64,000 bases of DNA, taken from positions 1 through 64,000 of the forward strand of contig QNQO01005769.1 in assembly GCA_003290165.1 (NCBI GenBank). The letters run 5' to 3'. Every line of letters starts with the position of its first letter. Position 1 is the first letter of the stretch. Below, in pieces: positions 26,701 through 41,853 of this stretch. The translations under genes and the position numbers were made by a program. This stretch comes from Berberis thunbergii. Its lineage: Eukaryota > Streptophyta > Magnoliopsida > Ranunculales > Berberidaceae. The notes beneath the pieces were generated by a model. It was given only the letters and a program-made list of their open reading frames with translations, searched no databases and was not told the DNA's origin.

Positions 26701-28402
26701 GTGCACCTATCATCTCTAGAGTGTGAAGTTATAAATCTTAGTATGTATGCCATTCAAATCTTAATTTATTTTAAGAAATATGTGAATCTCAACTTATCTG
26801 AGGTTGTATGCCTTTCACAAATCTAAACTTATTTGTGAAAGATATACCAAACAACACAAAAGTTTATTATCTTGTCAACTACCACCATGTAATTTACATT
26901 ATTAACTACAAAAGATGTTTGAAATGAAATATTTCTCCATAACACTTCATAGCGAAAATAAATAAATATCAAAGAAATTTGATTGGCATGAATGAGTTTG
27001 CTCCAACCTTACCATCCAACTTACGATATGATATCTACATATTCCAGAATATATGACCGAGCAAGACGTATCACCATACTTTAAAAAAACATAGTGAGGC
27101 TTATGTCTCACGCCTCGTCAAAAATTTTTGAATTGATGCTTAAGCCGATTTGGTATTGTTGAGCACTATTTATGTTAATTGTTTATGACTTAGTTGAATG
27201 AGGCATACACCTCGTGCCTCATCAAAAAATTTTGCCCCAATTCCTGATTATGAATTTTTAAACCTTGCGTATCACTTGTTTTCATTCTAGTAATCACACC
27301 CCTTCAAAATGCATGTATGTTTATTTGTCTTGTTCTCCATTCGCAAAACCAATCCAGAAAATCTCCTCCTCCCCCTCCAAATAGTTTGGGGTACTTGGAC
27401 GGAGACAAACAAAGGTGTTGTTTTGACAATTAGAATAATGTGAGAAATCATAAATTCATTGTTAAGAACCAACCAATAATCCTCAAAAGCCCGATCTATC
27501 AAGGAGCGAAAGGCTAGTTATTTAATAGGATCGTAACATTTCACCACGCTCCAAAGTCGATGTCCTTGTCAGCCCACTCTATCAACATTGGCATGATGGT
27601 AGCACTGTCCCCTTTGGTAGTTTCACTCATATTTGGTAGCTTCATCACTCACTGGTGTTCACCAACTTAGCATTATGGCCATACATAGTACTGAATTATT
27701 TAAATCCAGCCTTTAGGTCACCCCTGCTGGGAATCAAACCTTGAGGACTGAGGAGCTGTCAATGAGTGGAAGGCTAGTTACTTAACTAAGCTCACAACAG
27801 TCATTCAGTTTAAATATTTTGAAGTGAAGTGAAGAATAGACGTTTTCTTTGCATTGTGACATCAACGATGATTTTTGTGTACACAGTATTCGCTTCGTTT
27901 ATATTGGCTACTCTCGATGAATACTTCATCCGTTACAAACCAATACCATGAAATAAACAAGAAAACCATAATCAAACATAGAATTCCCAGTAAAGTGCAC
28001 CTGAATCTTGGCATCGTGAGTTGCTACAAGCACTTCACTCCTTCCATCCCCATTTAGATCCGCCACAATTGGTGGTGGCAGCCGCTCGGATTCGTACTTG
28101 ATCGGATAATCATCCGATAAATGATACCAAGCTTCCTTAAACGAGAAATCCCCTTCATTCTAAATTTAATAAAATAGAATCAATTCAGTGCAAGAAACTT
28201 AATTCGAGAAACACTAAACTGAGCACTGAAATCAATCAATAAAGAAACAAGATTCAATAACAAAAGTAGTTGAGATTGGATTGACGATGAAATAGTTAGG
28301 GTTTTAGAGGGATTGAAGAAGATGGAGTGAGTGAGTTACCTGGAGAGAAAAGAGGATTGCGAACGCAGAGAGTAGAAGAATCGCTAAGTCTCTCTTCCTC
28401 AT
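17709..28402 (-). CDS. NERD1: NERD1-like FG-GAP repeat membrane protein
   Basis: Thirteen exons on the minus strand: 28340-28402, 28001-28159, 24320-24571, 24085-24204, 23283-23360, 22548-22643, 21212-21307, 20796-20849, 20498-20701, 19741-19866, 19107-19172, 18321-18620, 17709-18185. They join into 696 aa, matching my recollection of about 698 aa for Arabidopsis At3g51050 (NERD1). Residues 1-21 are hydrophobic (signal peptide or anchor). Three calcium-binding-like FG-GAP motifs are seen: DLNGDG (55-60), DINGDG (427-432) and DFSNDG (631-636). A transmembrane helix lies at about 659-679, with a short C-terminal tail. The Arabidopsis protein is a conserved endomembrane/Golgi protein that interacts genetically with the exocyst in root growth and cell expansion. 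Every exon is a multiple of three, and intron 7 has a GC donor. Large introns (intron 2 is 3.4 kb) hold repeat debris. Biochemical function is unknown. Confidence 0.95.
21208..21213 (-). other. GC splice donor of NERD1 intron 7
   Basis: Exon 7 ends ...CCTGGAGAG and the intron begins GCATGC; no GT lies nearby that keeps the frame. The next exon (ending at 20849 on the plus strand) continues the conserved FECREFRES segment in phase 0. The acceptor is a normal CAG. GC-AG introns are a known minor class in plants. Confidence 0.8.
25270..25505 (-). pseudogene. Decayed LINE reverse-transcriptase fragment in NERD1 intron 2
   Basis: On the minus strand two blocks typical of plant LINE reverse transcriptases can be read: IAEVVAKRIKK (about 25465-25503) and, after a NEAID-like piece and a frameshift, KKAYDHIDWDY (about 25285-25330). 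Stops and frameshifts separate the blocks. Intron 2 (24572-28000) is otherwise AT-rich debris without defined ends. Confidence 0.5.
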
Positions 28403-29399
28403 CTCTCGCGCTCTTGTAAGAAAACGAAAACGAAAACGAAATCGATCGATTGGATGATCAGTAGCTTGGATTTACCAGAGAAGTTGCTGGAAGGAGGACG
28501 AAGAACGTTATGGGCTCCTGCAATTGGTATTGGACCTTCAAAAGTCCAAATTCATCAGGTTTTGAACAAGTTAAACGGGTTGCAAGTTGTGTTGTGTTGT
28601 GTTTGTATTAAACGGGTTGTGTGGAGTTCTGTATTTACTATACCAAGTGGCGGTGAAGACAGTTAAAACATTAAATTTTTTGAATTTTTGTAGACGAAGT
28701 ATATTTGTGTTTGTAAGTTCATATCCATATAACAGACATGATATCATTAACTTGAGATTTCATGCCTTTTCATTTATTGCTTTGTAACTAAACGATTATT
28801 ACTATATACAATTTTTTTTTTTGCCGATTTAGAGAACCCAATTTATCGCTAGACAACCATAGTCATTCATTCATTTTACATGCACCTTCCTCATTTCTTT
28901 CTTTCCTTAAGGCTCTGTTTTGGTCCGCTGTAAATGAAAATAATTTGTTTTTAAAAAAAAATTTATTTAAAAAAAAATTCATATCATTTTCAATGTGTTT
29001 TGGTGTTGAATTAAATGTGTTTTTGCAATAAAATAGAACCTGCCAAAATTTGATATTTTTTCCATTAATATTTCTATGTGTTATGTTAACCATATGGCCA
29101 GTTAGCATAAAATAACATGAGTGTTTTCAGCTACGGAAATGCAAGATTAAGCAAATTGATTTCAGTGCCTTGAGCGGTAAAATCATTTTGCTTGAAATCA
29201 TTGCATTTATGACAAGTCTTACAAATTGATTCTCCATAAAATATTTCGTATAACTAGGCAAGCACTGGCAAATAGAAAATTCATCAAATTAATTGCATTT
29301 ACAGTGGCTTTTGTGGTAAACCAAACATGGCTAAATGAAATTATGTTTACATGGAATTGGGCTAGAGCCCTAATTCATTTAAAGAACAAAAATAAAGGA

Positions 29400-29680
29400 A
29401 GAAAAAAAAATCTTTATTAAACTGAAAATTTTATTTTAACTTGTTTTAAAACAAATCACATACGAAAACTATTATTTAAACATTTTTTTTTTTACCCCGA
29501 TGATTTTGACTTTTTTTGTAAATGCTTTCATAATTCATTTTTTGCCCTTGTGATTAAGTTTGGAAAGTTTTGACTCTGGCCACCAGTACTCCCTCATGGA
29601 GTTGGGTCCACGTTAGCAGGCCACCGTCTCCAAATACTTAAGGGTAAATAGTCATGGTAAAATATTAGTTTTTTTGTTGT
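29400..29680 (+). repeat. Dispersed repeat, copy 1 of 3
   Basis: About 280 bp containing an AACTTGTTTTAAAAC block, a TTTACCCC/TTTGACT block and a CTCATGGAGTTGGGTCC block. Related sequence recurs at about 31160-31362 (same strand, from the local duplication) and at about 55262-55565 in reverse orientation 25 kb away. Terminal repeats were not resolved. Confidence 0.6.
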
Positions 29681-29863
29681 TGTTGTTGAATATCGTATAG
29701 ATTACTTAATAACAACTATCACATAACTGGAGTCTTGCAGTAGCTGCTAGATTGTGCGTTTGACCATTAAGTGTCCGGTCAATATAATTACATTACCAAA
29801 ATGAATTAAAGGAAAGTAAACTCAGTAATTCAAAAAGATGGAAAGAGTTAGTGAGTGAGTTAC

Positions 29864-29926
29864 CTGGAGAGATAAGAAGATTGTGAACGCATAGAGTAGA
29901 AAAATCGCTAAGTCTCTTTTCCTCAT
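29864..29926 (-). pseudogene. Duplicate NERD1 first exon, still open
   Basis: A 63-nt minus-strand copy of NERD1 exon 1 encoding 21 codons from ATG (MRKRDLAIFLLYAFTIFL...), with no stop or indel and the same CAG|GTAACT donor. It differs from the functional exon at about six residues, all keeping a hydrophobic leader. It lies 1.5 kb upstream of the functional exon in the same direction, so a longer transcript could splice it to exon 2 and give a variant leader. The adjacent 200 bp upstream, probably promoter/5' UTR, are deleted, so it may be silent. Confidence 0.7.
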
Positions 29927-30152
29927 CTCTCACACTCTCGTGTTGCGTTTGTGTTTAGTATACCACGTGACGGTGAAAACAGTTAAAACACTAAATTCTA
30001 TAAATTCTTCTAGATGACATATATTTGTCTTTGTAAGTTAGTAGCCATATAGCGGACATGATATCATTAACCCGATATTTCATGCCTTTTTTCATTTATT
30101 GTTTTGTAACTAAACGCTTGTTACTACATACAATAATTTTTTCAAAAATTAT

Positions 30153-30684
30153 TTATAAGGCCTAATTTTTATAATCGTAGACTATATAAGACCCTAACAA
30201 TTGAATATGCATCGAAATGCATACTTTTTGTAATTCAAGACTATTAAAGGCCACAAACCTAAACCATATCTAAAAGTTATGTAAAAAGACAAATATACCC
30301 TTATTCATGACATATTGACGTGGTGTTGTTATTTATGTATTTAGATTCCAGTTACATCAAAACAAGTGAAATTTGCAATATTTTAACGCAGTTGATATTT
30401 TTCAAAGTTGTTTCATGTCCTTAAAACGCAACTGATCAATTATTGTTGGGTAATCTAAAAGTAAAAAATATAAAACCTGAAAGTAAACTTATGATTTGTT
30501 TTAAGAAAGTTAATACATTTTTAAATTTGATCACTTAAGTGTGAAAATTTATTTCTAATTATTTTTAACCATGGGTGAGGTTTTTGGCTTTTAATAGTTT
30601 TTTATTATATAAAATAGGTATTTTGAGCATTTTCAATTTTTAGAGTACGATGTGGTTTATAATTATAAAAAACAGGTCTTATAA
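30153..30684. mobile_element. MITE with about 26-bp inverted ends inside the duplicated copy
   Basis: Left end TTATAAGGCCTAATTTTTAT and the complement of the right end TTATAAGACCTGTTTTTTAT are close inverted repeats. The element interrupts copy 2 of the NERD1-flank duplication exactly where copy 1 is continuous (about 28815-28835). No coding capacity. Superfamily is not assigned because the target duplication is unclear. Confidence 0.6.
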
Positions 30685-31159
30685 GTCCCAATTTATTGTT
30701 GGACAACCATAGTGATTTGTTCATTTTACATGCACCTTCCTGATTTATTTCTTAAGGCTCGGTTCACTGTAAATGAAAATAATTTGTTTCGAAAATGTTA
30801 TTTCAGAATAAATATTTTTCATATTTAATTTCAATGTGTTTGGTGGTGAATGAAATGTGTCTTTGCAATAAAATAAAATTTGCCAAAATTTTTGATATTT
30901 TATCCATTAATGTTTCTATATGTTAATTTTATGTTCAGTTAGCATAAATTAAAATGAGTTTTTCAGTTAAGAAAATGCAAAGATTAAGCAAATCGATTTC
31001 AATGCCTTGAGTGGTAAAATCATTGCATATACGACAAGTCTTGCAAATAATATATTTTGTATGATCGGGCAAGCTCGCAAATAGAAACTTCAATAAATTA
31101 ATTGCATTTACAGTGAATTTACATGGAATCGGGTTAGAGCCCCAATTCATTCAAAACGA

Positions 31160-31362
31160 TGGATACAAAATAGATCTTACCCCGTTGACTTTGACTATAT
31201 CATGTAAATCCTTTCATAATTCTTTTTTTGCCTCGATTAAATTGGGGAATTTTGATTCCGACCACCAGTGCCACTTTTGACTGTCGTGCTCCCTTATGAA
31301 GTTTGGTTAGCGCTAGCTGGCTACCGCAAGGTAAAATAGTCATTGTAAAATATTAGTTTATT
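31160..31362 (+). repeat. Dispersed repeat, copy 2 of 3
   Basis: Corresponds to the copy at 29400-29680 and lies at the far end of the duplicated NERD1 flank. More diverged and partly rearranged. Confidence 0.55.
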
Positions 31363-31907
31363 CAAAAAAATAAGTTGAACACATGTTTTCTATCAAACAA
31401 ATAAAAAACAACACAAATAAAAATATTGTGAATTAGGAGTTCATCTATAAACCCCATTTTTTATCTGAATTTTAGCCTTCTTAAGTTGAAACATTTTAGC
31501 GAGCTCATACTTCCCCTTTTAATTATCTTAGACAAAAATGGCATCGAACGGTGTTTTTATTTCACCAATAATAATACGAGCTACTACGTGTAATCGACAA
31601 TTTAGTTCAATTGCACCAACTATTTGTTGCACCGACATTTTGAGATATTTCGATTTTTTTGCACCAATCTAAAATATGTAACACCGGTTTACATTTATTT
31701 TTATGGTGGTTAGACTTTCTCATTTGTGAGCATTATTTTATTTATGACGAAAAAACAAAATTAAATCTCATCGATAAAACTAAACTTCAATCACGATTTC
31801 GTAACTTTAAAATTTGCGTACAAACATCGATGATACACTAATCATTGTCACGAGTTCTATAATAAATAACAAACACTATGGTAGGTTGTTGATTTATGAC
31901 TTTGTAC

Positions 31908-33083
31908 TAGGGATGTTAATTGGTTTTTGAAAATTGATCAAACCGGCTGAACCGAACAAAAATATAACCGAAAAATAGCCTGAACCGAGAAAATCGAAAT
32001 CGAACATTAGAAAACCGAACCAAATAGAGTTAGTTTGGTTTTGATTTTTGTTTTTCACACATCCGGAACAACTGGACTGAACCAAACCCTTTATTTTTTC
32101 TTGCTTTTGATCCCCTAACCCTTTATCTCTTTTATTTAATCCCTCACCAATTCATTTTTATTTAAATTCTCACCCCATTCCAATGCACCCCATGTCCCCA
32201 CCATTTATCTTAACTCTCACTTTCTTCATTTATTTTTATACCCCGTTCAGAGAAATAGTTGAAAAAACATATATTCTCTATGTTATTTAAGCCCCACCCA
32301 CTTATCCTCACCTGCCCAACTTATCTCTATTTATTAATGTCATTTTATTTTTTAACTATCTCTCTCTCTCGATCCAACTATTTGCAAGTTGAGGATGAAA
32401 GGCTGAGTTTGACTCAATCTTGTTGAAGAAAACCTAACTTTTCACTTGTTTGCTGCAAGGATGAGCAATGACGATGACGACAACTTCGACACTTTTGATT
32501 TGATAAAAAAACCTTATTGCGTGATGAAATTACGAAACTGGTGGAATCGTAATCGAAGGTTTTTATCTTGTTCAGATCGTCACATGGGCAAGGTGGAGAT
32601 AGATTAAGATGCAAATAGTTCAGTTATGGTTATAGTATTATGTATGGTATTATAATATTGTGTATATGAGAGACATGACATTTTTTTTTATCTTATGAAA
32701 TTATCAAGATAAATATGCAAGTAAAAAATTGAAATAATTTTCTAAAAATCAATAGTCCGAGCCTTAAAACTCTATTTGTGTTCATTTGGCATTTGCTTTC
32801 CCTTTATTGCTTATCGTCCTCTCTATCTTTTATTTTATTTGTATTTTTTATGTTTTTGGGTTTTCCTACATTGCAAACCAAACTTCATTTCCTTATTTCC
32901 ATTCTTTGTAGCTTTGACTTATTCATTTTGTGTTAGAGCCAACTACGTTGTTTGTAGAAGCAAAAAATAAATAAATAAAAGAAAAATAATAAAAAGGGAA
33001 AAACCGAAAATAATCGATCCGGTTCGGTTTTAGTTATTTATTTGATAAATGTGAAAACCGAACCAAACCGATTAACACCCCTA
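31908..33083. mobile_element. Non-autonomous hAT-like element upstream of MCM4
   Basis: An 8-bp direct repeat CTTTGTAC (31900-31907 and 33084-33091), matching the nTnnnnAn hAT preference, flanks inverted ends TAGGGATGTTAATTGGTTT and (complement of the right end) TAGGGGTGTTAATCGGTTT, which agree at 17 of 19 positions. Subterminal AACCGAACC-type motifs occur in both orientations. The 1,176-bp interior has no transposase. It ends 673 bp upstream of the MCM4 start codon. Confidence 0.85.
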
Positions 33084-33613
33084 CTTTGTACGGATGATTC
33101 TTATAAATTTTTGGATGTAGAGTTATTGAGTTTGAATGCATTTTTAGTAGTTGCGACCACTTACATTTCTCATAATTTATTTATTAACTATTTTAAATGA
33201 GAAAATTCGATCACCAAATGCTATCCATTAATTAAAAAAAAGTAAGTTGATGTTACATCTTTTAGGTTAGCGGAACAAAGTCAAAACATCTTAAAATATT
33301 AGTGCAACAAATAGTTGATACAACCGATCGAATATACGTAACAATGTATTAACTAATAAGGAATTACATACTTACACATTGATATGCGTAAGACCGTACC
33401 TATTATAAAGAGTTAGACATTTATTGGATTTATTTTATTTAGGTTTCAATTGGATTGATTGGGGCAAATTATAAGCTGGGAGTTAAGATTTGTGTTAAAC
33501 TCAGAGCTGAGTAAGGGTGGCAATTAATGACTAGACACGACCCAAAGTAACCACCCATTTCTCTTATCCCACCCGCATCTAGTATCAGCTGTACAGAATC
33601 TCACACACCTCAT

Positions 33614-33650
33614 TTTGGCGGGAAATATCACAACCAAGTTCCCGCCAAAA
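33614..33650 (+). promoter_or_regulatory. Inverted pair of E2F sites in the MCM4 promoter/5' UTR
   Basis: TTTGGCGGGAAA at 33614-33625 and its inverse TTCCCGCCAAAA at 33639-33650 are separated by 13 bp and lie 106-142 bp upstream of the MCM4 start codon. Both are full matches to the plant E2F/DP consensus. E2F control of MCM genes in late G1/S is established in plants; the pairing here supports the gene call. Confidence 0.9.
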
Positions 33651-33755
33651 ACCTCACCTGAGTACATTTTCTTCTTCAGAAACACGGATCTCCCAATCCA
33701 AACTACTCAAACCCTAGTTCCTATTCTTCCCGCTCCACTATCCGTCCGTACAACC

Positions 33756-37947
<4,192 letters not shown>

Positions 37948-39480
37948 TTAAAGGGTATGACTCTTTAATGCAACGTTTGCAATCATCGACGTTGAAGGTG
38001 TATTGAAAGGTAAATTATGCCAGAGGGTAACAACCACCCCATCATGATCGTGTATGCAGTATTCTGTGGCTGTGTGCATCCTCTGGATCCTTGCTAAGCA
38101 CTGAATGGAGCTGATTCTGCATTGCACAATAATCCAAAAAGACGTGTGTATTGGTGAATAGCAAACATAGAATGATCAAGTTATAGAATATGTCTTATGA
38201 CACTGCAAAAATGCTTTAAGTGTTATCTGTAGATTAATTTTACTACCCTTGGGGTGTATGATGATTGATCATGATCATGATCATTTTTTACCCTCATCTT
38301 ATTTTCTCTCCTTTTATTTTTTCTGAACTGCAATTCACGATCAGTTTTCACCCTTATCAATTCTCTTTATACTGAAATTTGAATGTAGAGCGAACAAATC
38401 TAGAATCCCAAGTATTGTATTTTTTCTTTTCTCCTTTGCACGTTTATGTATGCAAGTCTTTGTTCAGAATCCGGATTGCCTCTACAATCTCCACATTCTC
38501 ATGAACCATCAGTTAGACAGGGGTACTGCACTCTCCTGACTTAAATAGCTGTATCAGATCAAACCATTATGCCACTCTTTCACCATGTTAAAATCGATAA
38601 TACAAAACTGCAATCTTATTGAAACTGATTGTGGATGCAAGTGAGTGTTTTGGTTGTGTGGGTTTTCTCCTTGATCAAATCCGGACTGGAGGAGTTCTTC
38701 CGGGAAGACTATCAAAGGCTTTCCTCTCCTTCAACCTCAGTAGGTAACTATTCTATCGTTCAGTATGTTGAAATCTTTTCATTAGAGATCGTTAGCCAAA
38801 AAAGATTATCATAACTCTCTTGATGCATTGACATTCTCTAGAGTTCTAAATATTGTCATTAGAGTGGAAGTTTTACCGGACTGGGTTTAGGTGTTATTCT
38901 TCACATCCAAGAGTTTTCTTCTGTCAACAAATCTCGGTGTCACTTTGCTTCCTATTCATTTCTATGGTTGGTTATTTTATGATTGATTTGTACGTATAAA
39001 TATCGTGGTTGGGATCCCTATCAGAAGGTGGGCTTAAATTAATACGATCTCCCATGACCATGATTAATGTTTCATCTGAATTGTAGGACTTGAATCTCAA
39101 CCAGTGGGTTTCATAAATACGATTAGCAGCCTCAGAAGCTTCCTGCCTACTAGGGGTGGGGGTGGTGGTAGGGAAGAGAAATAGGGAAAAACTTTATGGG
39201 AGTTTCTAACAACACAACAATAATATTATGATGATAATAATGATACTCTAAGGAAATCAAAAATTGAAAAATTCCATAAAACGGTAAAAGATTAGATAAA
39301 AACATCTTCCTACAATAAGATTTACCGCGACTTAGAACACGATAACATCTTCTTACATAAGGTTTCCCACAACCTAGAACACGATATAAAGCAAGTAAGT
39401 TCAAGACCTTGAATACCAGACACTCAACATTTTTACTTGATGACATTTACTGAGGGTTTGAACTGTTCATGAACTACGGT
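37948..39480. other. MCM4 3' flank, no gene seen
   Basis: Includes the MCM4 3' untranslated region (to about 38300) with a TGATCATGATCATGATCA palindromic run near 38266. Beyond it there is AT-rich DNA with no supportable ORF. Confidence 0.5.
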
Positions 39481-39491
39481 ACAAGTACCAT

Positions 39492-39712
39492 CTTAACCTA
39501 GATCATGAACTCAATCACAACCTTTCATAGAATATCATTCCTTCGTTGCATTCTATTTTTGTTTTTCTATATGCGAAGAAAGCTGAGCAGTTTTTACCCT
39601 CTTAACCTAGATCATGAACTGATTCACAACCTTTCATAGAATATCATTCCTTCGTTGCATTATGTTTTTGTTTTTCTATATGTGAAGAAAGCTGAGCATC
39701 TTTTCTTTTCAT
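39492..39712. repeat. Tandem duplication, 109-bp unit
   Basis: Two direct copies begin at 39492 and 39601 with CTTAACCTAGATCATGAACT and run through the same GAATATCATTCCTTCGTTGC block with few differences. Confidence 0.8.
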
Positions 39713-39734
39713 TTCCTCGATCTTCCATTTCATT

Positions 39735-40667
39735 CACTACACAAATTAAATTGGCATTTTTGTAACAACCTTCAAAACAATATTACTTTCAAATGTAAAA
39801 GTTCACCAAACAATTTCAAGTCAAAAAAATGAAAAACAGTTTCACAGAAAAAATAAATAAAAATGATACAATAAATTGGATCACCATGAATAATATCACT
39901 TGTAGCACTATACTCGTCACGGTGATACAATTATTGTATCACTTTTGATGATACACCAAACCATCCTTTAATCCGCGTCGTAATGTGTCATGATAATCTC
40001 GTCAGCAGAGCAAAGCGCCTAATCTGGCAAAGCCCAGATGACACTAAGCCCATTTTGGAAAGGTCCAGAAGGTTGGACTTAAATTGCAGCGCCTTATTAA
40101 GCCCTTATGTCACACAGTTAAGCCTAATCCCCATAAGGTCTAATAAGGCAAATATCCCGGGGATCGACCTAAGACGGGCAGACTAGCGGTACATTGGTTC
40201 TAACTAGGAAACATATACCGAAGTATAAGTCGTGCAAGAAAACTCCCTTGCATGAACAACACTCTAAAAGCGAAGAATTTCCTGCAGATCTAAGAGCACA
40301 AGTCGTATAGGGAAACTCTCCTATATGGACTACTCCTAACAGGCCCTAAATTACGTCACCAAAGGCCTAGCCGAACAAGGACTCTTGCATTATAAATAGG
40401 ATACAAGGTTAATGAACAAAGGTACGCAACAAAACCCAATTACACATTTTTCAAGTCTTGTTTGACTTTAGCATCGAAGTATCATCGGTCGCCACAACAA
40501 TGGTCGTTGGCTCATGTGTGTTCCCTGTGCAGGTCAAGGTCAAGGAGAACAAGATTCAACTACATCAACTTTGTTTGTGAAAATGTGTAAATTGTTTGGT
40601 GGACTGTTACAGCTCAAAAGTGATAATGTTTTGGGGGTCGTTACAAAAATGTCAATTTGGTGTAGTG
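39735..40667. mobile_element. CACTA-type element interrupted by an LTR
   Basis: Ends CACTACACAAATTAAATTGG and ...CAATTTGGTGTAGTG are inverted and flanked by the 3-bp direct repeat ATT (39732-39734, 40668-40670), as expected for CACTA/EnSpm. The left about 230 bp and right about 100 bp resemble the short intact relative at 61926-62173; the middle is an LTR. Confidence 0.75.
39984..40558 (+). mobile_element. Solo LTR, Ty3/Gypsy (Tat-like), inside the CACTA element
   Basis: Sequence bounded by TG...CA with a TATA box (ATTATAAATAGG, about 40390) and a downstream TTGACTTTAGCATCGAAGT motif resembling the Tat-lineage LTR motif TGA(C)TT(A)AGCATC..AGTGCCTTCGG seen again near 42618. No internal region accompanies it, so it is probably a solo LTR. 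Ends are approximate and a target duplication was not confirmed. Confidence 0.5.
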
Positions 40668-41067
40668 ATTTCCTTAATCTCTTTGGCCAAACAACATAAA
40701 AAGGAAAAATTAAAACCATCCTCATGTATGGTATCCAAAATAAACTATATAGTAAACATACGGTAATACAACATTTACCTACCTTTTGTTTCGTTTCCTC
40801 TCGCGCCAGCCCGCTCTGTTCATTTTTGCAATAAAAGGTTAAAAATCGGTATCCATGAGTAAATCTACTCAGCCTGGCGGAATAGAATTCCATTTTTATC
40901 ACTGTCTCCATGGTGGTGGAGGTGAATACATGAGTTTGGAGAGGGGTAAATTTTGAATTCTACTCCACCAGGCACAAATCAGTGTTGTCTGGCCAAGCTG
41001 AGTAAAATTCTCCATGTATCCATAGATAATGTGTGTAGTAAACAAGCCCTCTTTTATCTATCCACAA

Positions 41068-41220
41068 CACTTCTTATCCCAGCTCCGCGCTGGGCTGCGA
41101 CTGTTTCAATGACATCAAAGATAGTTTCCAGTTCTATACTAAAGTTAAACACTTCTTATCCTAGCTCCACGCTGGGCTGCATCGTTTTCAATGACATGAA
41201 AGATAGTTTCCAGTTTTATT
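41068..41220. repeat. Tandem duplication, 82-bp unit
   Basis: Two direct copies begin at about 41068 and 41150 with CACTTCTTATCC and continue through CACGCTGGGCTGC-type and AAAGATAGTTTCCAGTT blocks. Confidence 0.75.
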
Positions 41221-41369
41221 TAAATTGTTATATTATAAAGTTACCGCTTCGTAGCATTATATGTAATACTCACCTATGCTCCTCCGCAGTTAACTACATA
41301 TTTTTTTGTTTGTTAGGGACTTGAAATGACCGTACAATCGAACGACCTCGCAATTTGAAATAGCCAGAG

Positions 41370-41853
41370 CTGACAGAGGCATAAAATCAAAACATCAACC
41401 AATCTCTAATATCATCATTGAGCTTCGCAAAACAGACAGGAGAACGGAGGAAGCAAGTGTCCTTGTTCACCAGCAAACCAACCACCGACTGCGAAATCCT
41501 AACCGTCAAGGGAATGCCAGAGAGGATGGCCCACGCATAAGTAGAAACCATAACCCTCTAACCATTATGACCCATTTGAGAAGGAGGAATGCCTAAAAAA
41601 TCCATATATTCCCAAAACAACTCTGGAACTGGGAATCAGAGGCCAAAAAGGAACATGCTTGGATAAAGTGCAATGTACCCAAACCTCAGACGAGAAAGAC
41701 TATTGTTTGGTCCAAGCAGAACAATCTCGAGGTCAAGTGGAAAGTTACAGCCATAAAGAACATCATCCAACGTCGCCTAAGAAGCTTTCTTAGGCGAGAA
41801 GTAAGTTTCACAAGCAGCAAAGGCCTCACCACTTAGAATATTGTCAATAGACA
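41370..41853 (-). pseudogene. Retrotransposon antisense ORF (plant gypsy 'putative transposon' domain), broken
   Basis: Minus-strand reading from ATG at 41853 stays in one frame for about 160 codons but is interrupted by three nonsense codons (one near 41780 and two between about 41630 and 41570). The block GIPPSQMGHNG and the following VSTYAWAILSGIPLTVRIS match the style of the plant gypsy-associated 'putative transposon' family found as an extra, often antisense, ORF next to the 3' LTR of Tat-lineage elements. A plus-strand LTR follows at 42186, fitting that layout. At least one stop looks like a TGG to TAG change. Confidence 0.5.

Larger units (their letters stand above)
28310..31362. repeat. 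Direct segmental duplication of the NERD1 5' region
   Basis: Copy 1 (about 28310-29680) and copy 2 (about 29830-31362) align in order along their length: exon 1 and its donor, the GGACATGATATCATTAAC block (28733 and 30054), the TTTTACATGCACCTTCCT block (28873 and 30724), the GTGCCTTGAGCGGTAAAATC block (29166; AATGCCTTGAGTGGTAAAAT near 31000), and a terminal repeat. Copy 2 lacks about 200 bp that in copy 1 lie just upstream of exon 1, and has gained a 532-bp MITE. Confidence 0.85.

Noticed and set aside
33615..33755. N-terminal extension of MCM4 from 33615
   Set aside because: The frame is open upstream but starts at TTG, not ATG, inside an E2F site; the family N-terminus begins at the ATG at 33756.
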